The notes under the pieces: model-generated | What the model was told of the DNA's origin: nothing | The model's input: only the letters and a program-made list of their open reading frames with translations | Databases searched by the model: none | In this document: in pieces, positions 1-7,279 of the stretch | How the letters are laid out: each line of letters starts with the position of its first letter | Position numbering within the stretch: the first letter of the stretch is position 1 | Program-made: the position numbers and the translations under genes | NCBI GenBank assembly: GCA_017379015.1 | Contig: JAFNXN010000014.1 | Span: 1-64,000 of the forward strand | DNA length: 64,000 nucleotides | Direction: 5' to 3' | Source: Alistipes sp. | GTDB taxonomy: Bacteria; Bacteroidota; Bacteroidia; Bacteroidales; Rikenellaceae

Positions 1-183
1 CAGAAAATACAGAATTTGTTATTTCCTAACGGAATTTTGTGGGACAAGGAAATTGGTAATTATCGAACTATAGATGAAAACAAGGCTCTTGCTATAATAC
101 TAAGGTTATCAGATAGTTGCAAAAATAAAAAAGAGGAAAATCCTTTCGGAAATTCCTCTTTGGTAAATTTGTGCCCAGGATAG
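1..183 (+). CDS. C-terminal fragment of a serine site-specific recombinase (5' end outside window)
   Basis: Frame 1 is open from the first base and stops with TAG at 181-183, giving about 60 residues. The stretch LLFPNGILWDKEIGNYRT near its start resembles the tail that follows the zinc-ribbon domain in Bacteroidetes large/resolvase-type serine recombinases. The frame then runs through the terminator hairpin of the opposite-strand tRNA and ends inside the tRNA gene itself. That is what one expects when an element has integrated at the tRNA 3' end and the recombinase tail reads into host DNA. The catalytic domain lies outside the window, so activity cannot be judged. The family call rests on a short C-terminal segment and is from recall of the family, not a search. 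Confidence 0.55.
   Translation, partial: QKIQNLLFPNGILWDKEIGNYRTIDENKALAIILRLSDSCKNKKEENPFGNSSLVNLCPG
121..160 (-). terminator. Terminator of tRNA-Leu
   Basis: An 8-bp perfect stem (131-138 with 153-160) holds a smaller inner TCC/GGA stem. Read on the minus strand it is followed by a T-rich run (complement of 121-130). It lies just downstream of the tRNA-Leu gene, so it most likely ends that transcript. On the plus strand it lacks a T-run and sits inside the recombinase reading frame. Confidence 0.75.
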
Positions 184-252
184 GACTCGAACCTACATGC
201 CGTTAAGCACTCGCACCTGAAACGAGCGCGTCTACCATTTCGCCACCTGGGC
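172..252 (-). tRNA. tRNA-Leu (anticodon CAG)
   Basis: On the minus strand a perfect 7-bp acceptor stem (GCCCAGG with CCTGGGC) encloses a D-arm, an anticodon stem (CTCGT/GCGAG) with a 7-base loop TTCAGGT, a long class-II variable arm and a T-arm with GGTTCGAGTCC. The anticodon reads CAG, giving leucine. The discriminator base is A and the CCA end is not encoded. The long variable arm fits tRNA-Leu. The 3' end overlaps the stop of the recombinase fragment read from the other strand, so this tRNA is a likely integration target. Confidence 0.93.
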
Positions 253-296
253 AACGAAACGTTGTCGCAAAAGTAGTATATTTTTTTTAATTTTCG

Positions 297-304
297 TATA
301 TTTG
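297..304 (+). promoter_or_regulatory. Possible -7 box for lspA
   Basis: TATATTTG matches the Bacteroidetes TAnnTTTG element, 75 bases before lspA and in the only intergenic space available. No convincing TTTG lies at the usual 19-21 base spacing upstream, so this is a half match. Confidence 0.4.
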
Positions 305-379
305 TGCAAAATTAATTTATATGTCGACAGGTGGCCGATGGCTATCTGCGGCGATTTATATGATATAACATTGTAAACT

Positions 380-976
380 ATGGGGTTAGCTAAATTATCT
401 ACAGGACATAAGATTGCTATTTGGACTATTTTGCTCGTTGCTCTTGACCAGCTTGTCAAGCTGATGGTGCATGCGCATCTTGAGGTAGGTGACCATATTC
501 AGGTCTTCCCATGGTTTAACCTCTGCTATGTCGAGAATCCCGGCTTTGCCTTCGGCATGCAGCTTGGCAGTGGCGGCGGTAGCTTCGACTGGGGAAAGAT
601 CGTGCTGAGCCTATTCCGACTAGTGATGATCGGAGCTCTCATCTACGGCATTCGCTATCTGCTGAAGAAGGGCAGCGAGGTGCCTAAGGGTGTTATTGTG
701 GGTGCTGTGCTCATCCTTGCAGGTGCTATCGGCAACATGGTTGATAGCATGTTCTACGGACTATTTATCGAGGAGCAGGGCACTGGTTTCCTCACTGGCA
801 AGGTCATCGATATGATACATCTTCCGTTGTTCAAGTGGGAGAGTTGCCCGTCGTTCCTTAGTTTCCTTGTTGGTGGCGATGGCTACTTCTTTGGTGCTGT
901 CTTTAATGTCGCCGATGCGTATATCTCGTGTGCGGTTGTCTACCTTGCAATATTCCAGTATAAGTTCTTCAAATAG
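380..976 (+). CDS. lspA: Lipoprotein signal peptidase (signal peptidase II)
   Basis: A 198-residue inner-membrane aspartyl protease that cleaves the signal peptide of prolipoproteins after the lipobox cysteine has been acylated. Hydrophobic segments lie at about residues 13-30, 75-95, 104-121 and 172-192, as in the four-helix LspA fold. The two catalytic aspartates are visible as D122 in GNMVD and D179 in FNVADAY, and the conserved ENPG stretch is at 52-55. The family is usually 150-170 residues. The extra length sits mainly between the third helix and the second aspartate, common in Bacteroidetes versions. It heads a tightly packed run with the next two genes (gaps of 8 and 0 bases). The many lipoproteins in this window would be its substrates. 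Confidence 0.95.
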   Translation: MGLAKLSTGHKIAIWTILLVALDQLVKLMVHAHLEVGDHIQVFPWFNLCYVENPGFAFGMQLGSGGGSFDWGKIVLSLFRLVMIGALIYGIRYLLKKGSEVPKGVIVGAVLILAGAIGNMVDSMFYGLFIEEQGTGFLTGKVIDMIHLPLFKWESCPSFLSFLVGGDGYFFGAVFNVADAYISCAVVYLAIFQYKFFK

Positions 977-984
977 AGCTTGTT

Positions 985-2049
985 ATGCGATATGTTGTTT
1001 GCATACTGTTGAGCCTTACTGTGGCCCTCGTTGCTCAGGCGCAAACACCATGGTCGAGGCTTCCTGCCGATGTTCAGCAGTCGGTCGTGGCATCTCGACG
1101 AACCCCTGAGCTGGTTCGTAGGGTGATGCTTGGTGACCCTTCGTTGGCGCATGTCGAGGGGTCGTCGCGTGAGGAGCTGCTGCGCTGTGTTACGTCGAAG
1201 TGCGGCGATGAGGGCGTTGCCTCGCTTAACATCCATCTCTACAACCTGTTGCGTATGCCTGATGGGGCTATGGCTGAGGAGGATATGCGTATGTTGTCGC
1301 TATATCCCGAGGCGTTGCTGGAGCTATTTACCCAAAGCGATGACCTTCTAGCCAGCTATGCCTACTCGCTGGGGCGTGCCAAGGCCCACTCTGATGCTAA
1401 GAGGTGTGGTAGGGTGATTCGTAAGCTCAGCAAGCGACGTTATACGGAGCGTTATGGTCGTACCGTTGCGCGCCTTAGTCAGGCGGTAGATGTCGTCTAT
1501 CGTTCGGAGAGTGCCTCGCAAGCCACCTTTGAGGATGTTACCCCAGCAGCTCGTTCGCCGCGATACGTGGAGCTATCCTCCGAAGAGGAGTACCTCTCGC
1601 AGCATGATCAGGTTGGTCGTCTTGTATGCGAAAATGTGGTGTCTGGAGGCAGCATAGAGCATCTGATGCGGGAAGAGTGCATGACATGGGGTAGGGGCTA
1701 TCACACTCTGTTTAAGTGCGATATGGCACGAAATGTCAGCCTCGTTCACTCGGCATGCAGCGATGGTGACTTTATCACCCTCATCGACTCCGATGGTGTG
1801 TCGTTTACCTTTGCCGACGAGCTATACATCACTAAGTCGCGTGCTATCATCGCCGTAGATCGTCGCTCTGAGTACCCATCCATCACTATTGGCACTCTCT
1901 CGCCACGTGGCGTTTTGCATATCGAGGGCAGGGTTATCATCGACCTCGGAAGGGAGATTGAGGAGGTGAGGTGCACCGAGGATTACCTCTACATAAAGGC
2001 TTCGCGTGACTCAGCGATGCAATATCTGAAGGTCTATTTGGGTAAGTAA
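985..2049 (+). CDS. Exported protein of unknown function
   Basis: A 354-residue protein with a clear N-terminal signal peptide (MRYVVCILLSLTVALVAQAQ). The middle (about 45-165) is helix-rich and contains MLGDPSLAHV and RRVMLG-like segments. The C-terminal part (about 190-354) is strand-rich, with alternating hydrophobic residues and repeated short turns. No catalytic motif or known domain is recognisable to me. It starts 8 bases after lspA and its stop codon directly abuts the first ATG of xerC, so it is very likely co-transcribed with both. Codon use looks like that of its neighbours, arguing against recent transfer. It is probably periplasmic or surface exposed; the function is unknown. Confidence 0.7.
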   Translation: MRYVVCILLSLTVALVAQAQTPWSRLPADVQQSVVASRRTPELVRRVMLGDPSLAHVEGSSREELLRCVTSKCGDEGVASLNIHLYNLLRMPDGAMAEEDMRMLSLYPEALLELFTQSDDLLASYAYSLGRAKAHSDAKRCGRVIRKLSKRRYTERYGRTVARLSQAVDVVYRSESASQATFEDVTPAARSPRYVELSSEEEYLSQHDQVGRLVCENVVSGGSIEHLMREECMTWGRGYHTLFKCDMARNVSLVHSACSDGDFITLIDSDGVSFTFADELYITKSRAIIAVDRRSEYPSITIGTLSPRGVLHIEGRVIIDLGREIEEVRCTEDYLYIKASRDSAMQYLKVYLGK

Positions 2050-2982
2050 ATGTTAGCCCCCTCGCTGCTTATGACTATTATCGATGAGTTTATCTATTGG
2101 CTTGAGGCTGAGCGTCGTTACTCGCCGCTTACGGTGCGTAACTATCGTCGCGATGCGGATGACTTTCTCAGATTTATAGGCAAGGACCGTGCGTCGTTCG
2201 TCCCCTCTGAGATCACTCGCTCGGATGTCGAGGAGTGGATCATATACCTTGCTGAGGAGCGTTCGTTGGCTGCTTCGTCGGTAAACCGCAGTGTGGCTTC
2301 GTTGCGCACGCTGTGGCACTGGATGCTTGAGCGTGGCTATGCAACGCATGATGTTGTTAGTGGCATACGCTCGCAGAGGTCTCGGCGCCGTCTTCCGGTC
2401 TTTGTTGCCGATAGCCGTATGGCGGATGTTGTGGAGCGTGTGAGGGAGGCTCTTAGGTCGGACGACTACGATGTGCGGCGTGATGCGTTGGTCGTCATTC
2501 TCTTCTACACCACGGGGCTTCGTCTCTCGGAGCTTGCATCGCTCACCCATGAGGATATATCTGCGGATTTCAGCTGCGTACGTGTGCTCGGCAAGGGACG
2601 CAAGGAGCGCATTGTGCCCCTCTTGGGATCGGTGGCTGAGATACTAAAAAAGTATTTTAGTCATAATTATTCGCAAAATATTTGCATAGATCAAAAAAAA
2701 GCGTTAATTTTATCAAAGAAAGGAGAGCCTTTGAGTCATCGCACCATGCAACGCATTGTTGATAGGGTGCTTAAGGCAGCTGGTGTTCCTGGCAAGACCT
2801 CGCCGCACGTGTTGCGCCATACGTTTGCCACCCACCTGCTAAACTTTGGGGCTGATCTCCGCGATATCCAAGAGCTCTTGGGTCACAGCTCTTTGAAGGC
2901 TACACAGGTCTACACGCACAACAACATCGAGCGTCTGCGCGACATCTATCTTGTGGCGCATCCTCGTGAGCGGGATGTGTAG
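2050..2982 (+). CDS. xerC: Tyrosine recombinase XerC
   Basis: A site-specific recombinase that, with a XerD partner, resolves chromosome dimers at dif. The N-terminal SAM-like DNA-binding domain covers about residues 8-95. The catalytic domain shows every active-site residue: R158 (TTGLRLSEL), K182 (GKGRK), H253 and R256 (HVLRHTF), H279 (LLGHSS) and the nucleophile Y288 (QVYTHNN). The XerC name is preferred because hpf follows directly, the usual Bacteroidetes order. The ATG at 2050 touches the previous stop; an internal ATG at 2071 (MTIIDEF) is an equally good start. Bases 2641-2735 are strikingly A/T-rich compared with the rest of the gene and include a run of eight A. Confidence 0.9.
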   Translation: MLAPSLLMTIIDEFIYWLEAERRYSPLTVRNYRRDADDFLRFIGKDRASFVPSEITRSDVEEWIIYLAEERSLAASSVNRSVASLRTLWHWMLERGYATHDVVSGIRSQRSRRRLPVFVADSRMADVVERVREALRSDDYDVRRDALVVILFYTTGLRLSELASLTHEDISADFSCVRVLGKGRKERIVPLLGSVAEILKKYFSHNYSQNICIDQKKALILSKKGEPLSHRTMQRIVDRVLKAAGVPGKTSPHVLRHTFATHLLNFGADLRDIQELLGHSSLKATQVYTHNNIERLRDIYLVAHPRERDV

Positions 2983-3030
2983 TGGGCGTTGTGGCTTACG
3001 TTGGCGGACAGCGGAACGGCATGCGTTCGT

Positions 3031-3060
3031 TCTGCACTATATATAAACTTAATACTTTTG
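3031..3060 (+). promoter_or_regulatory. Possible hpf promoter
   Basis: TACTTTTG at 3053-3060 matches TAnnTTTG; the upstream half is poor (TCTG at 3031-3034, spacing 18). The ATG of hpf begins only 4 bases after the box, so a transcript from here would be almost leaderless. Confidence 0.45.
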
Positions 3061-3064
3061 AGCT

Positions 3065-3364
3065 ATGAACGTACAGATTCAGTCAGTGAAATTCGATGCA
3101 GGCCAGCAGTTGCTTGACTTTATTCAGAAGAAGATGGATAGATTGGATCGCTTTGTCGATGAGAGGGCGGGTGATGTAGAGGTTGTTTTGCGCCTCGACC
3201 CCGACTCAGAGAAGGGCAACAAAGTAGTAGTTGTTTCGCTCCATGTCCCTGGTGGCGACATCCGTGTCGAGGAGCGCGCATTCACTTTCGAGGAGGCTAT
3301 CGATAACTCTATGGATGTTATCAAGCGTCAGTTGGAAAAGGCAAAGGCTAAGTTTGAGAGATAA
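3065..3364 (+). CDS. hpf: Ribosome hibernation-promoting factor (HPF/RaiA short form)
   Basis: A 99-residue protein of the HPF/RaiA family, which binds the 30S subunit in the channel used by mRNA and tRNA and keeps ribosomes idle in stationary phase. The sequence opens MNVQIQSVKFDAGQQLLDFI and ends in a lysine-rich helix (RQLEKAKAKFER), matching the beta-alpha-beta-beta-beta-alpha fold. The C-terminal dimerisation domain of long HPF is absent, so this is the short form. It sits 82 bases after xerC, the common Bacteroidetes arrangement, and has a weak promoter-like box of its own. Expression may be tied to growth phase, but nothing in the sequence proves this. Confidence 0.9.
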   Translation: MNVQIQSVKFDAGQQLLDFIQKKMDRLDRFVDERAGDVEVVLRLDPDSEKGNKVVVVSLHVPGGDIRVEERAFTFEEAIDNSMDVIKRQLEKAKAKFER

Positions 3365-3399
3365 TATCCTAACCATATTACTAACCTAGATTGATCTAC

Positions 3400-3426
3400 G
3401 ACGGCTGCCCTCGGGTGGCCGTCTTT
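3400..3426 (+). terminator. Weak terminator after hpf
   Basis: A hairpin with arms GACGGC and GCCGTC and a short inner GCC/GGT pairing is followed by only a short CTTTCG. It lies 35 bases after the hpf stop. The stem is credible; the T-run is poor. Confidence 0.45.
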
Positions 3427-3442
3427 CGTATCGTGTGGAGGC

Positions 3443-3474
3443 TTTGCTAATTTCCTATTTTTTTTATACCTTTG
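3443..3474 (+). promoter_or_regulatory. Promoter of obgE
   Basis: TTTG (3443-3446), a 20-base spacer and TATACCTTTG (the box TACCTTTG is 3467-3474) fit the Bacteroidetes promoter very well. The predicted start leaves a leader of about 20-25 bases before obgE. Confidence 0.72.
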
Positions 3475-3501
3475 CGCCGTGTTTAACTATATCGTAACGT
3501 T

Positions 3502-4518
3502 ATGGCTGGAAGTAACTTTGTTGATTATGTAAAGATATTCGCTCGCTCGGGTCATGGTGGTGCTGGTTCGTGCCACTTCCGACGTGAGAAGTTTGTTGCC
3601 TTTGGTGGTCCCGATGGTGGCGATGGAGGTAAGGGTGGCAGCATCATTCTTCAGGGTGATAGCCAGTACTGGACATTGATCCACCTCAAGTATAAGCGTC
3701 ACCAGTTTGCCGAGGATGGCGAGAATGGTCATGGCGCACGCTCTACGGGTGCCGATGCCAAGGATATTATCATCCCCGTACCCCTAGGTACTGTAGCGCG
3801 TCAGGTCTTCACCGACGAGGAGACGGGTGAGACCTATACGGAGTATGTTGGCGAGGTTACGGAGCATGGCGAGCAGCTAGTGTTGCTCAAGGGTGGTCGC
3901 GGTGGCTTGGGCAACTGGCACTTCCGCACAGCTACCAACCAGACACCACGCTATGCGCAGCCTGGCGAGGAGGGTAGCGAGGGTGCTTTCATCCTCGAGC
4001 TTAAGGTGTTGGCAGATGTGGGCCTTGTGGGCTTCCCCAATGCTGGTAAGTCGACGTTGCTCTCTGTGGTCTCGGCGGCTAAGCCTAAGATTGCTAACTA
4101 CGCCTTCACGACGCTTGAGCCTAACCTCGGCATCGTCTCGGTGCGCGACGACCACTCGTTTGTTATGGCGGACATCCCTGGTATTATCGAGGGTGCGCAC
4201 GAGGGTCGCGGACTGGGTACTCGCTTCTTGCGACATATCGAGCGTAACTCGGTGTTGCTCTTTATGATACCTGCTGATAGCGATGATATTGCCGCCGACT
4301 ATGAGGTGCTGCTTGGCGAGCTCACGCAGTATAACCCCGAGCTCCTCGACAAGCAACGCTTGTTGGCTATCACCAAGTGCGATATGCTCGATGACGAGCT
4401 TATCGAAGAGATGCGCTCACACCTTCCCGAGGGCGTCGAGTCGATATTTATCTCGTCGGTGGCGAATATGAATATCACGCAGCTTAAGGATATGCTCTGG
4501 CGAGCATTGCAGCAGTAG
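3502..4518 (+). CDS. obgE: GTPase Obg/CgtA
   Basis: A 338-residue essential GTPase linked to late 50S ribosome assembly and the stringent response. The glycine-rich Obg domain fills residues 1-160 ([21 protein letters not shown]). The G domain follows, with the P-loop GFPNAGKST at 177-185, switch/G3 [17 protein letters not shown]4 TKCD and a G5-like SSVA. The variable C-terminal OCT domain of some family members is missing, which is common in this phylum. It has its own good promoter and a strong terminator follows 37 bases after the stop, so it is probably monocistronic. Confidence 0.95.
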   Translation: MAGSNFVDYVKIFARSGHGGAGSCHFRREKFVAFGGPDGGDGGKGGSIILQGDSQYWTLIHLKYKRHQFAEDGENGHGARSTGADAKDIIIPVPLGTVARQVFTDEETGETYTEYVGEVTEHGEQLVLLKGGRGGLGNWHFRTATNQTPRYAQPGEEGSEGAFILELKVLADVGLVGFPNAGKSTLLSVVSAAKPKIANYAFTTLEPNLGIVSVRDDHSFVMADIPGIIEGAHEGRGLGTRFLRHIERNSVLLFMIPADSDDIAADYEVLLGELTQYNPELLDKQRLLAITKCDMLDDELIEEMRSHLPEGVESIFISSVANMNITQLKDMLWRALQQ

Positions 4519-4554
4519 GAAGCTGCATCAAAAGAGAGCTATTGCATAAAATAA

Positions 4555-4585
4555 TTAGGGGCTGTCCACCGAGGACAACCCCTAA
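4555..4585. terminator. Bidirectional terminator between obgE and the convergent gene
   Basis: TTAGGGG/CCCCTAA and CTGTCC/GGACAa form a 12-13 bp stem with a 5-base loop. T-rich sequence (ACTTTTT) follows on the plus side and A-rich sequence precedes, so it can serve both converging genes. Confidence 0.8.
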
Positions 4586-4609
4586 ACTTTTTGATGTACT
4601 CTATTTACT

Positions 4610-5176
4610 TTAGTGCCAAATAAATACTACTGGTAGCGTATAGCTTACGGCTACTGGCTCGCCCTTCTGCTTGCCTGGCTCCCAGCGTGGTGATGAGAGC
4701 AACACACGTCGCACCTCGTCGTTAAAGGCCTTAACGCTACCTCGCAAGAATTCGATGCTGCTTGGTACGATATATCCGTGCTTGCCAATTGTAAATTTCA
4801 CAACAATCCTCACTTGGCTGGCTTTCTGGTTCTTCATCTCCTCGGGGTAGCGAAGATTCTCGGCAACCCATCGCTGGAATGTCTCAATATTTCCACCCAT
4901 AAACTCGCCAGGAGTCTCAGGGGCAATAAAGACGTGCTCCTCCTTTAGGGTGACGAGTATCACACCATTAGAGGTGTCGCCAAACCTCTCATACTCCTTC
5001 AGCTCGTCGGCATCACGTACCACGGTGAGAACATCAATATGACCCTGGCTTGTGAGCTCTTGTACCTCGCTGGCTGATACCACACATTCGTTAATGATAT
5101 AGAGAGGATCTTTCTGCTGTGCATAGGCAGTAAGTGCTGCAAGGGCAAATGTCGCAATTAAAAATAGTCGTTTCAT
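4610..5176 (-). CDS. Secreted protein with TonB-receptor plug-like segment and TonB C-terminal domain
   Basis: A 188-residue protein with a cleavable signal peptide (about 1-20, AAYAQ-like end). Residues 24-78 (PLYIINE ... TSNGVILVTLK) resemble the plug segment of TonB-dependent receptors, usually written PLYIVDG ... NGVILITTK. Residues 98-187 (RYPEEMKNQKASQVRIVVKF ... SSPRWEPGKQKG) are a TonB C-terminal domain. There is no N-terminal membrane anchor or proline-rich spanner, so it cannot work as a normal energy transducer. It is probably a soluble periplasmic protein that binds receptors or peptidoglycan. Its promoter is divergent from the adjacent two-component system, whose target it might be; that link is inference. 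Confidence 0.75.
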   Translation of the reverse strand: MKRLFLIATFALAALTAYAQQKDPLYIINECVVSASEVQELTSQGHIDVLTVVRDADELKEYERFGDTSNGVILVTLKEEHVFIAPETPGEFMGGNIETFQRWVAENLRYPEEMKNQKASQVRIVVKFTIGKHGYIVPSSIEFLRGSVKAFNDEVRRVLLSSPRWEPGKQKGEPVAVSYTLPVVFIWH

Positions 5177-5229
5177 AGTTCCTTAGATTTTTAGGTTAAA
5201 CACTGGGCAGCTGCATTTTTTTGTTAGTG

Positions 5230-5262
5230 CAAAGGTAGTGCGAGGTGGGCGAATTCTCCAAA
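5230..5262 (-). promoter_or_regulatory. Promoter of the plug/TonB-C gene
   Basis: On the minus strand TTTG (5259-5262), a 21-base spacer and TACCTTTG (5230-5237) match the Bacteroidetes consensus. The leader would be about 50 bases. Confidence 0.7.
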
Positions 5263-5345
5263 TATTTTCTGTTAAAGAGTGTTAATGCGAATGTTAAATA
5301 GTGTTAAATCTCGGGCGGATGTGTGAGAGGTTTATCGATTTTTCA

Positions 5346-5353
5346 TAACTTTG
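5346..5353 (+). promoter_or_regulatory. -7 box of the histidine kinase gene
   Basis: TAACTTTG fits TAnnTTTG but there is no clear TTTG 19-21 bases upstream. The start codon lies 4 bases after the box, as in hpf, suggesting a very short or absent leader. Confidence 0.4.
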
Positions 5354-5357
5354 TGGT

Positions 5358-6569
5358 ATGAAACGTAGCCGATTTATATCTCTGTTTGTCCTCGCCATTC
5401 TCTCTATGGCACTCCTCGCTGTGGTCGAGGTGGTGTGGAGTGTACGCTCCTATCGCGAGATGAGAGATAGCTATAACAATCAGATTGTCAGCATATTTGA
5501 TGAGTCTATATGGCGATATGCTGGTAATATCGAGGGCACAAGAAATATAACCTTAGGACCTCTTGAAGGTCTCTATGCTATAGTCTCTGAGCAGCTACGC
5601 ACGTCGGGAATTGAGACTCGCTACAGTGTCGAAATGTTGTTGCTTGTCGGTGGTGAGCCTACTATTGTGTCGCGCCACGGCGATGATACAGAGTCACTAC
5701 GCACGTTTTGTGTCGAGGCGCAAATATCATCAATCATCATACGCCTTGTGGTTGAGGACCCGCACACCAAGATTTTGGCAAGTATGCGTGGTATGATCAT
5801 TATCTCGATTATCGCCACGTTGCTGCTCATACTTACATTAATATATCTACTTGTAACACTCTTTCGTGCCAAGACCTTGGAGCGTATTCGTCGAGACCTT
5901 ACACACAACATAACGCACGAGCTACGCACACCAATTGCTGCGGCACGTGCTGCCACAGATACCCTGTTCTCGACACCCGAGATTGCCCAGAGCGAGACGT
6001 TGCGTGAGGAGTACCTGGCTATGACTCGCTCCGAGCTTGACCGTCTTAGTGTTATGGTTGACTCGATCCTTCGGAGCTCGCTTGATGATGAGTCGCCCGT
6101 GGTGCTACGCGGAGAGAGTGTCGATTTGCAGGGTGTTGTCGATGAGGTTGTCGCCTCGCTAAGACTAAAGTATAGCTCCTTGCAGATAGATTTCAGCTCG
6201 ACAATTGCCGAGTGTACAAGCGTATGGGTAGATAGGGCAAGCCTTCGCACCATCGTGCTTAATCTTGTAGATAACAGCATTAAGTATAGCGATGGTGTGC
6301 CAAATATCCATGTCGAGGCAGTGTCGACAGACGAGAAAGTCTCTTTTAGCATTGCTGACAAGGGTATAGGTATCCCCTCTTCCGAGCAGCGGCGTGTGTT
6401 TGAAAAGTTCTATCGTGTAGGGAGTGCCTATCGTCTTGATAGCCAGGGCTATGGACTTGGTCTATATCACGTTCGTACACTTGTGGAGCGCAGTGGTGGA
6501 GATATTTCCCTTGTGTCGAAGGTGGGACGTGGCACTCGCGTAACAATAACACTTCCAAAGTATGGCTAA
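5358..6569 (+). CDS. Sensor histidine kinase (RprX-like)
   Basis: A 403-residue membrane sensor kinase. Transmembrane helices at about 6-28 and 145-167 enclose a periplasmic sensor of some 115 residues. A HisKA domain follows with the phosphorylated histidine H187 in HNITHELRTPI. The ATPase domain shows the N box (LVDNSIKYSDG), the G1 box (ADKGIGIP), the F box (FEKFYR) and the G2 box (GYGLGLYHV). The stop overlaps the start of the response regulator by 8 bases, so the two are translationally coupled and almost certainly cognate. The arrangement resembles Bacteroides RprX-RprY; the signal is not evident. Confidence 0.88.
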   Translation: MKRSRFISLFVLAILSMALLAVVEVVWSVRSYREMRDSYNNQIVSIFDESIWRYAGNIEGTRNITLGPLEGLYAIVSEQLRTSGIETRYSVEMLLLVGGEPTIVSRHGDDTESLRTFCVEAQISSIIIRLVVEDPHTKILASMRGMIIISIIATLLLILTLIYLLVTLFRAKTLERIRRDLTHNITHELRTPIAAARAATDTLFSTPEIAQSETLREEYLAMTRSELDRLSVMVDSILRSSLDDESPVVLRGESVDLQGVVDEVVASLRLKYSSLQIDFSSTIAECTSVWVDRASLRTIVLNLVDNSIKYSDGVPNIHVEAVSTDEKVSFSIADKGIGIPSSEQRRVFEKFYRVGSAYRLDSQGYGLGLYHVRTLVERSGGDISLVSKVGRGTRVTITLPKYG

Positions 6570-7245
6570 GAGGAGTATAATGGTTGTAGAGGACGATGCT
6601 ACACTGCGTCGTATACTTCGTGATGTGTTTACGATCAAAGGCTACGAGGTGCTTGTGGCGTCAGATGGTGAGGAGGGTTGTCGACTCTTCTCGGAGCACG
6701 ATGTGGACCTTGTCATTGCCGATGTTATGATGCCACGTATGGATGGCTTTGAGATGGTGCGTAGGATGCGCGAGAGTGGTGCGAATACACAGTTTATCTT
6801 CCTCTCGGCGCTCGATAGTGCCGAAGATGTTGTCGAGGGCTTCCGATCGGGCGGTCACGACTATCTGCGTAAACCTTTCGATATTAGCGAGTTGATGGTG
6901 CGTGTTGAGTCGCTGCTATGCCGCCTTGAGGTGCGCATTCAGCACTCAGAACATCGCATTGGAGAGTGCCTATTTGATACTGAGACGGGTGAGCTTCGCA
7001 AGGGCGATAGGGTGGAGCACCTCTCATCGCGTGAGGCGCAGATACTTCGGATGCTGCTCGATAATCGTGGCGAGGTGGTGACCTACGAGCAGCTGCTTCT
7101 TGAAATTTGGGGCGACGATAGCTACTATAACCTGCGTTCGATGAATGTCTTTGTGTCGCACCTACGCACAAAACTCGCACGCTTAGGCTCGGTGCAGATA
7201 GCCTCGGTAAGAGGTGTGGGATACAAATTAGGCTGCAAGGGGTAA
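6562..7245 (+). CDS. OmpR-family response regulator (RprY-like)
   Basis: A 227-residue DNA-binding response regulator. The receiver domain has the acidic pocket E10-D12, the phospho-acceptor D54 (VIADVMMP) and K104 (RKPF). The C-terminal winged helix (about 130-225) carries LSSREAQILRMLL, NVFVSHLRTKL and VRGVGYKL, typical of OmpR/PhoB regulators. It overlaps the upstream kinase gene. A perfect 10-bp hairpin spans its last codons and stop. The divergent plug/TonB-C gene, with its own promoter 100 bases upstream of the kinase, is a candidate target. Confidence 0.9.
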   Translation: MAKRSIMVVEDDATLRRILRDVFTIKGYEVLVASDGEEGCRLFSEHDVDLVIADVMMPRMDGFEMVRRMRESGANTQFIFLSALDSAEDVVEGFRSGGHDYLRKPFDISELMVRVESLLCRLEVRIQHSEHRIGECLFDTETGELRKGDRVEHLSSREAQILRMLLDNRGEVVTYEQLLLEIWGDDSYYNLRSMNVFVSHLRTKLARLGSVQIASVRGVGYKLGCKG

Positions 7246-7258
7246 CCATGCAGCCTAA
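7228..7258. terminator. Hairpin overlapping the response-regulator stop codon
   Basis: TTAGGCTGCA (7228-7237) pairs perfectly with TGCAGCCTAA (7249-7258); the TAA stop is in the loop. No long T-run follows on the plus strand; on the minus strand TTTG follows. It separates convergent genes and probably acts as a terminator or mRNA stabiliser. Confidence 0.5.
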
Positions 7259-7279
7259 CGTTGTTGTTAACGCTTTCGA

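Noticed and set aside
2050-2982. XerC as integrase of a mobile element
   Set aside because: Context (lspA, hpf, obgE), full catalytic set and length fit the housekeeping recombinase; no att repeats or cargo genes are present.
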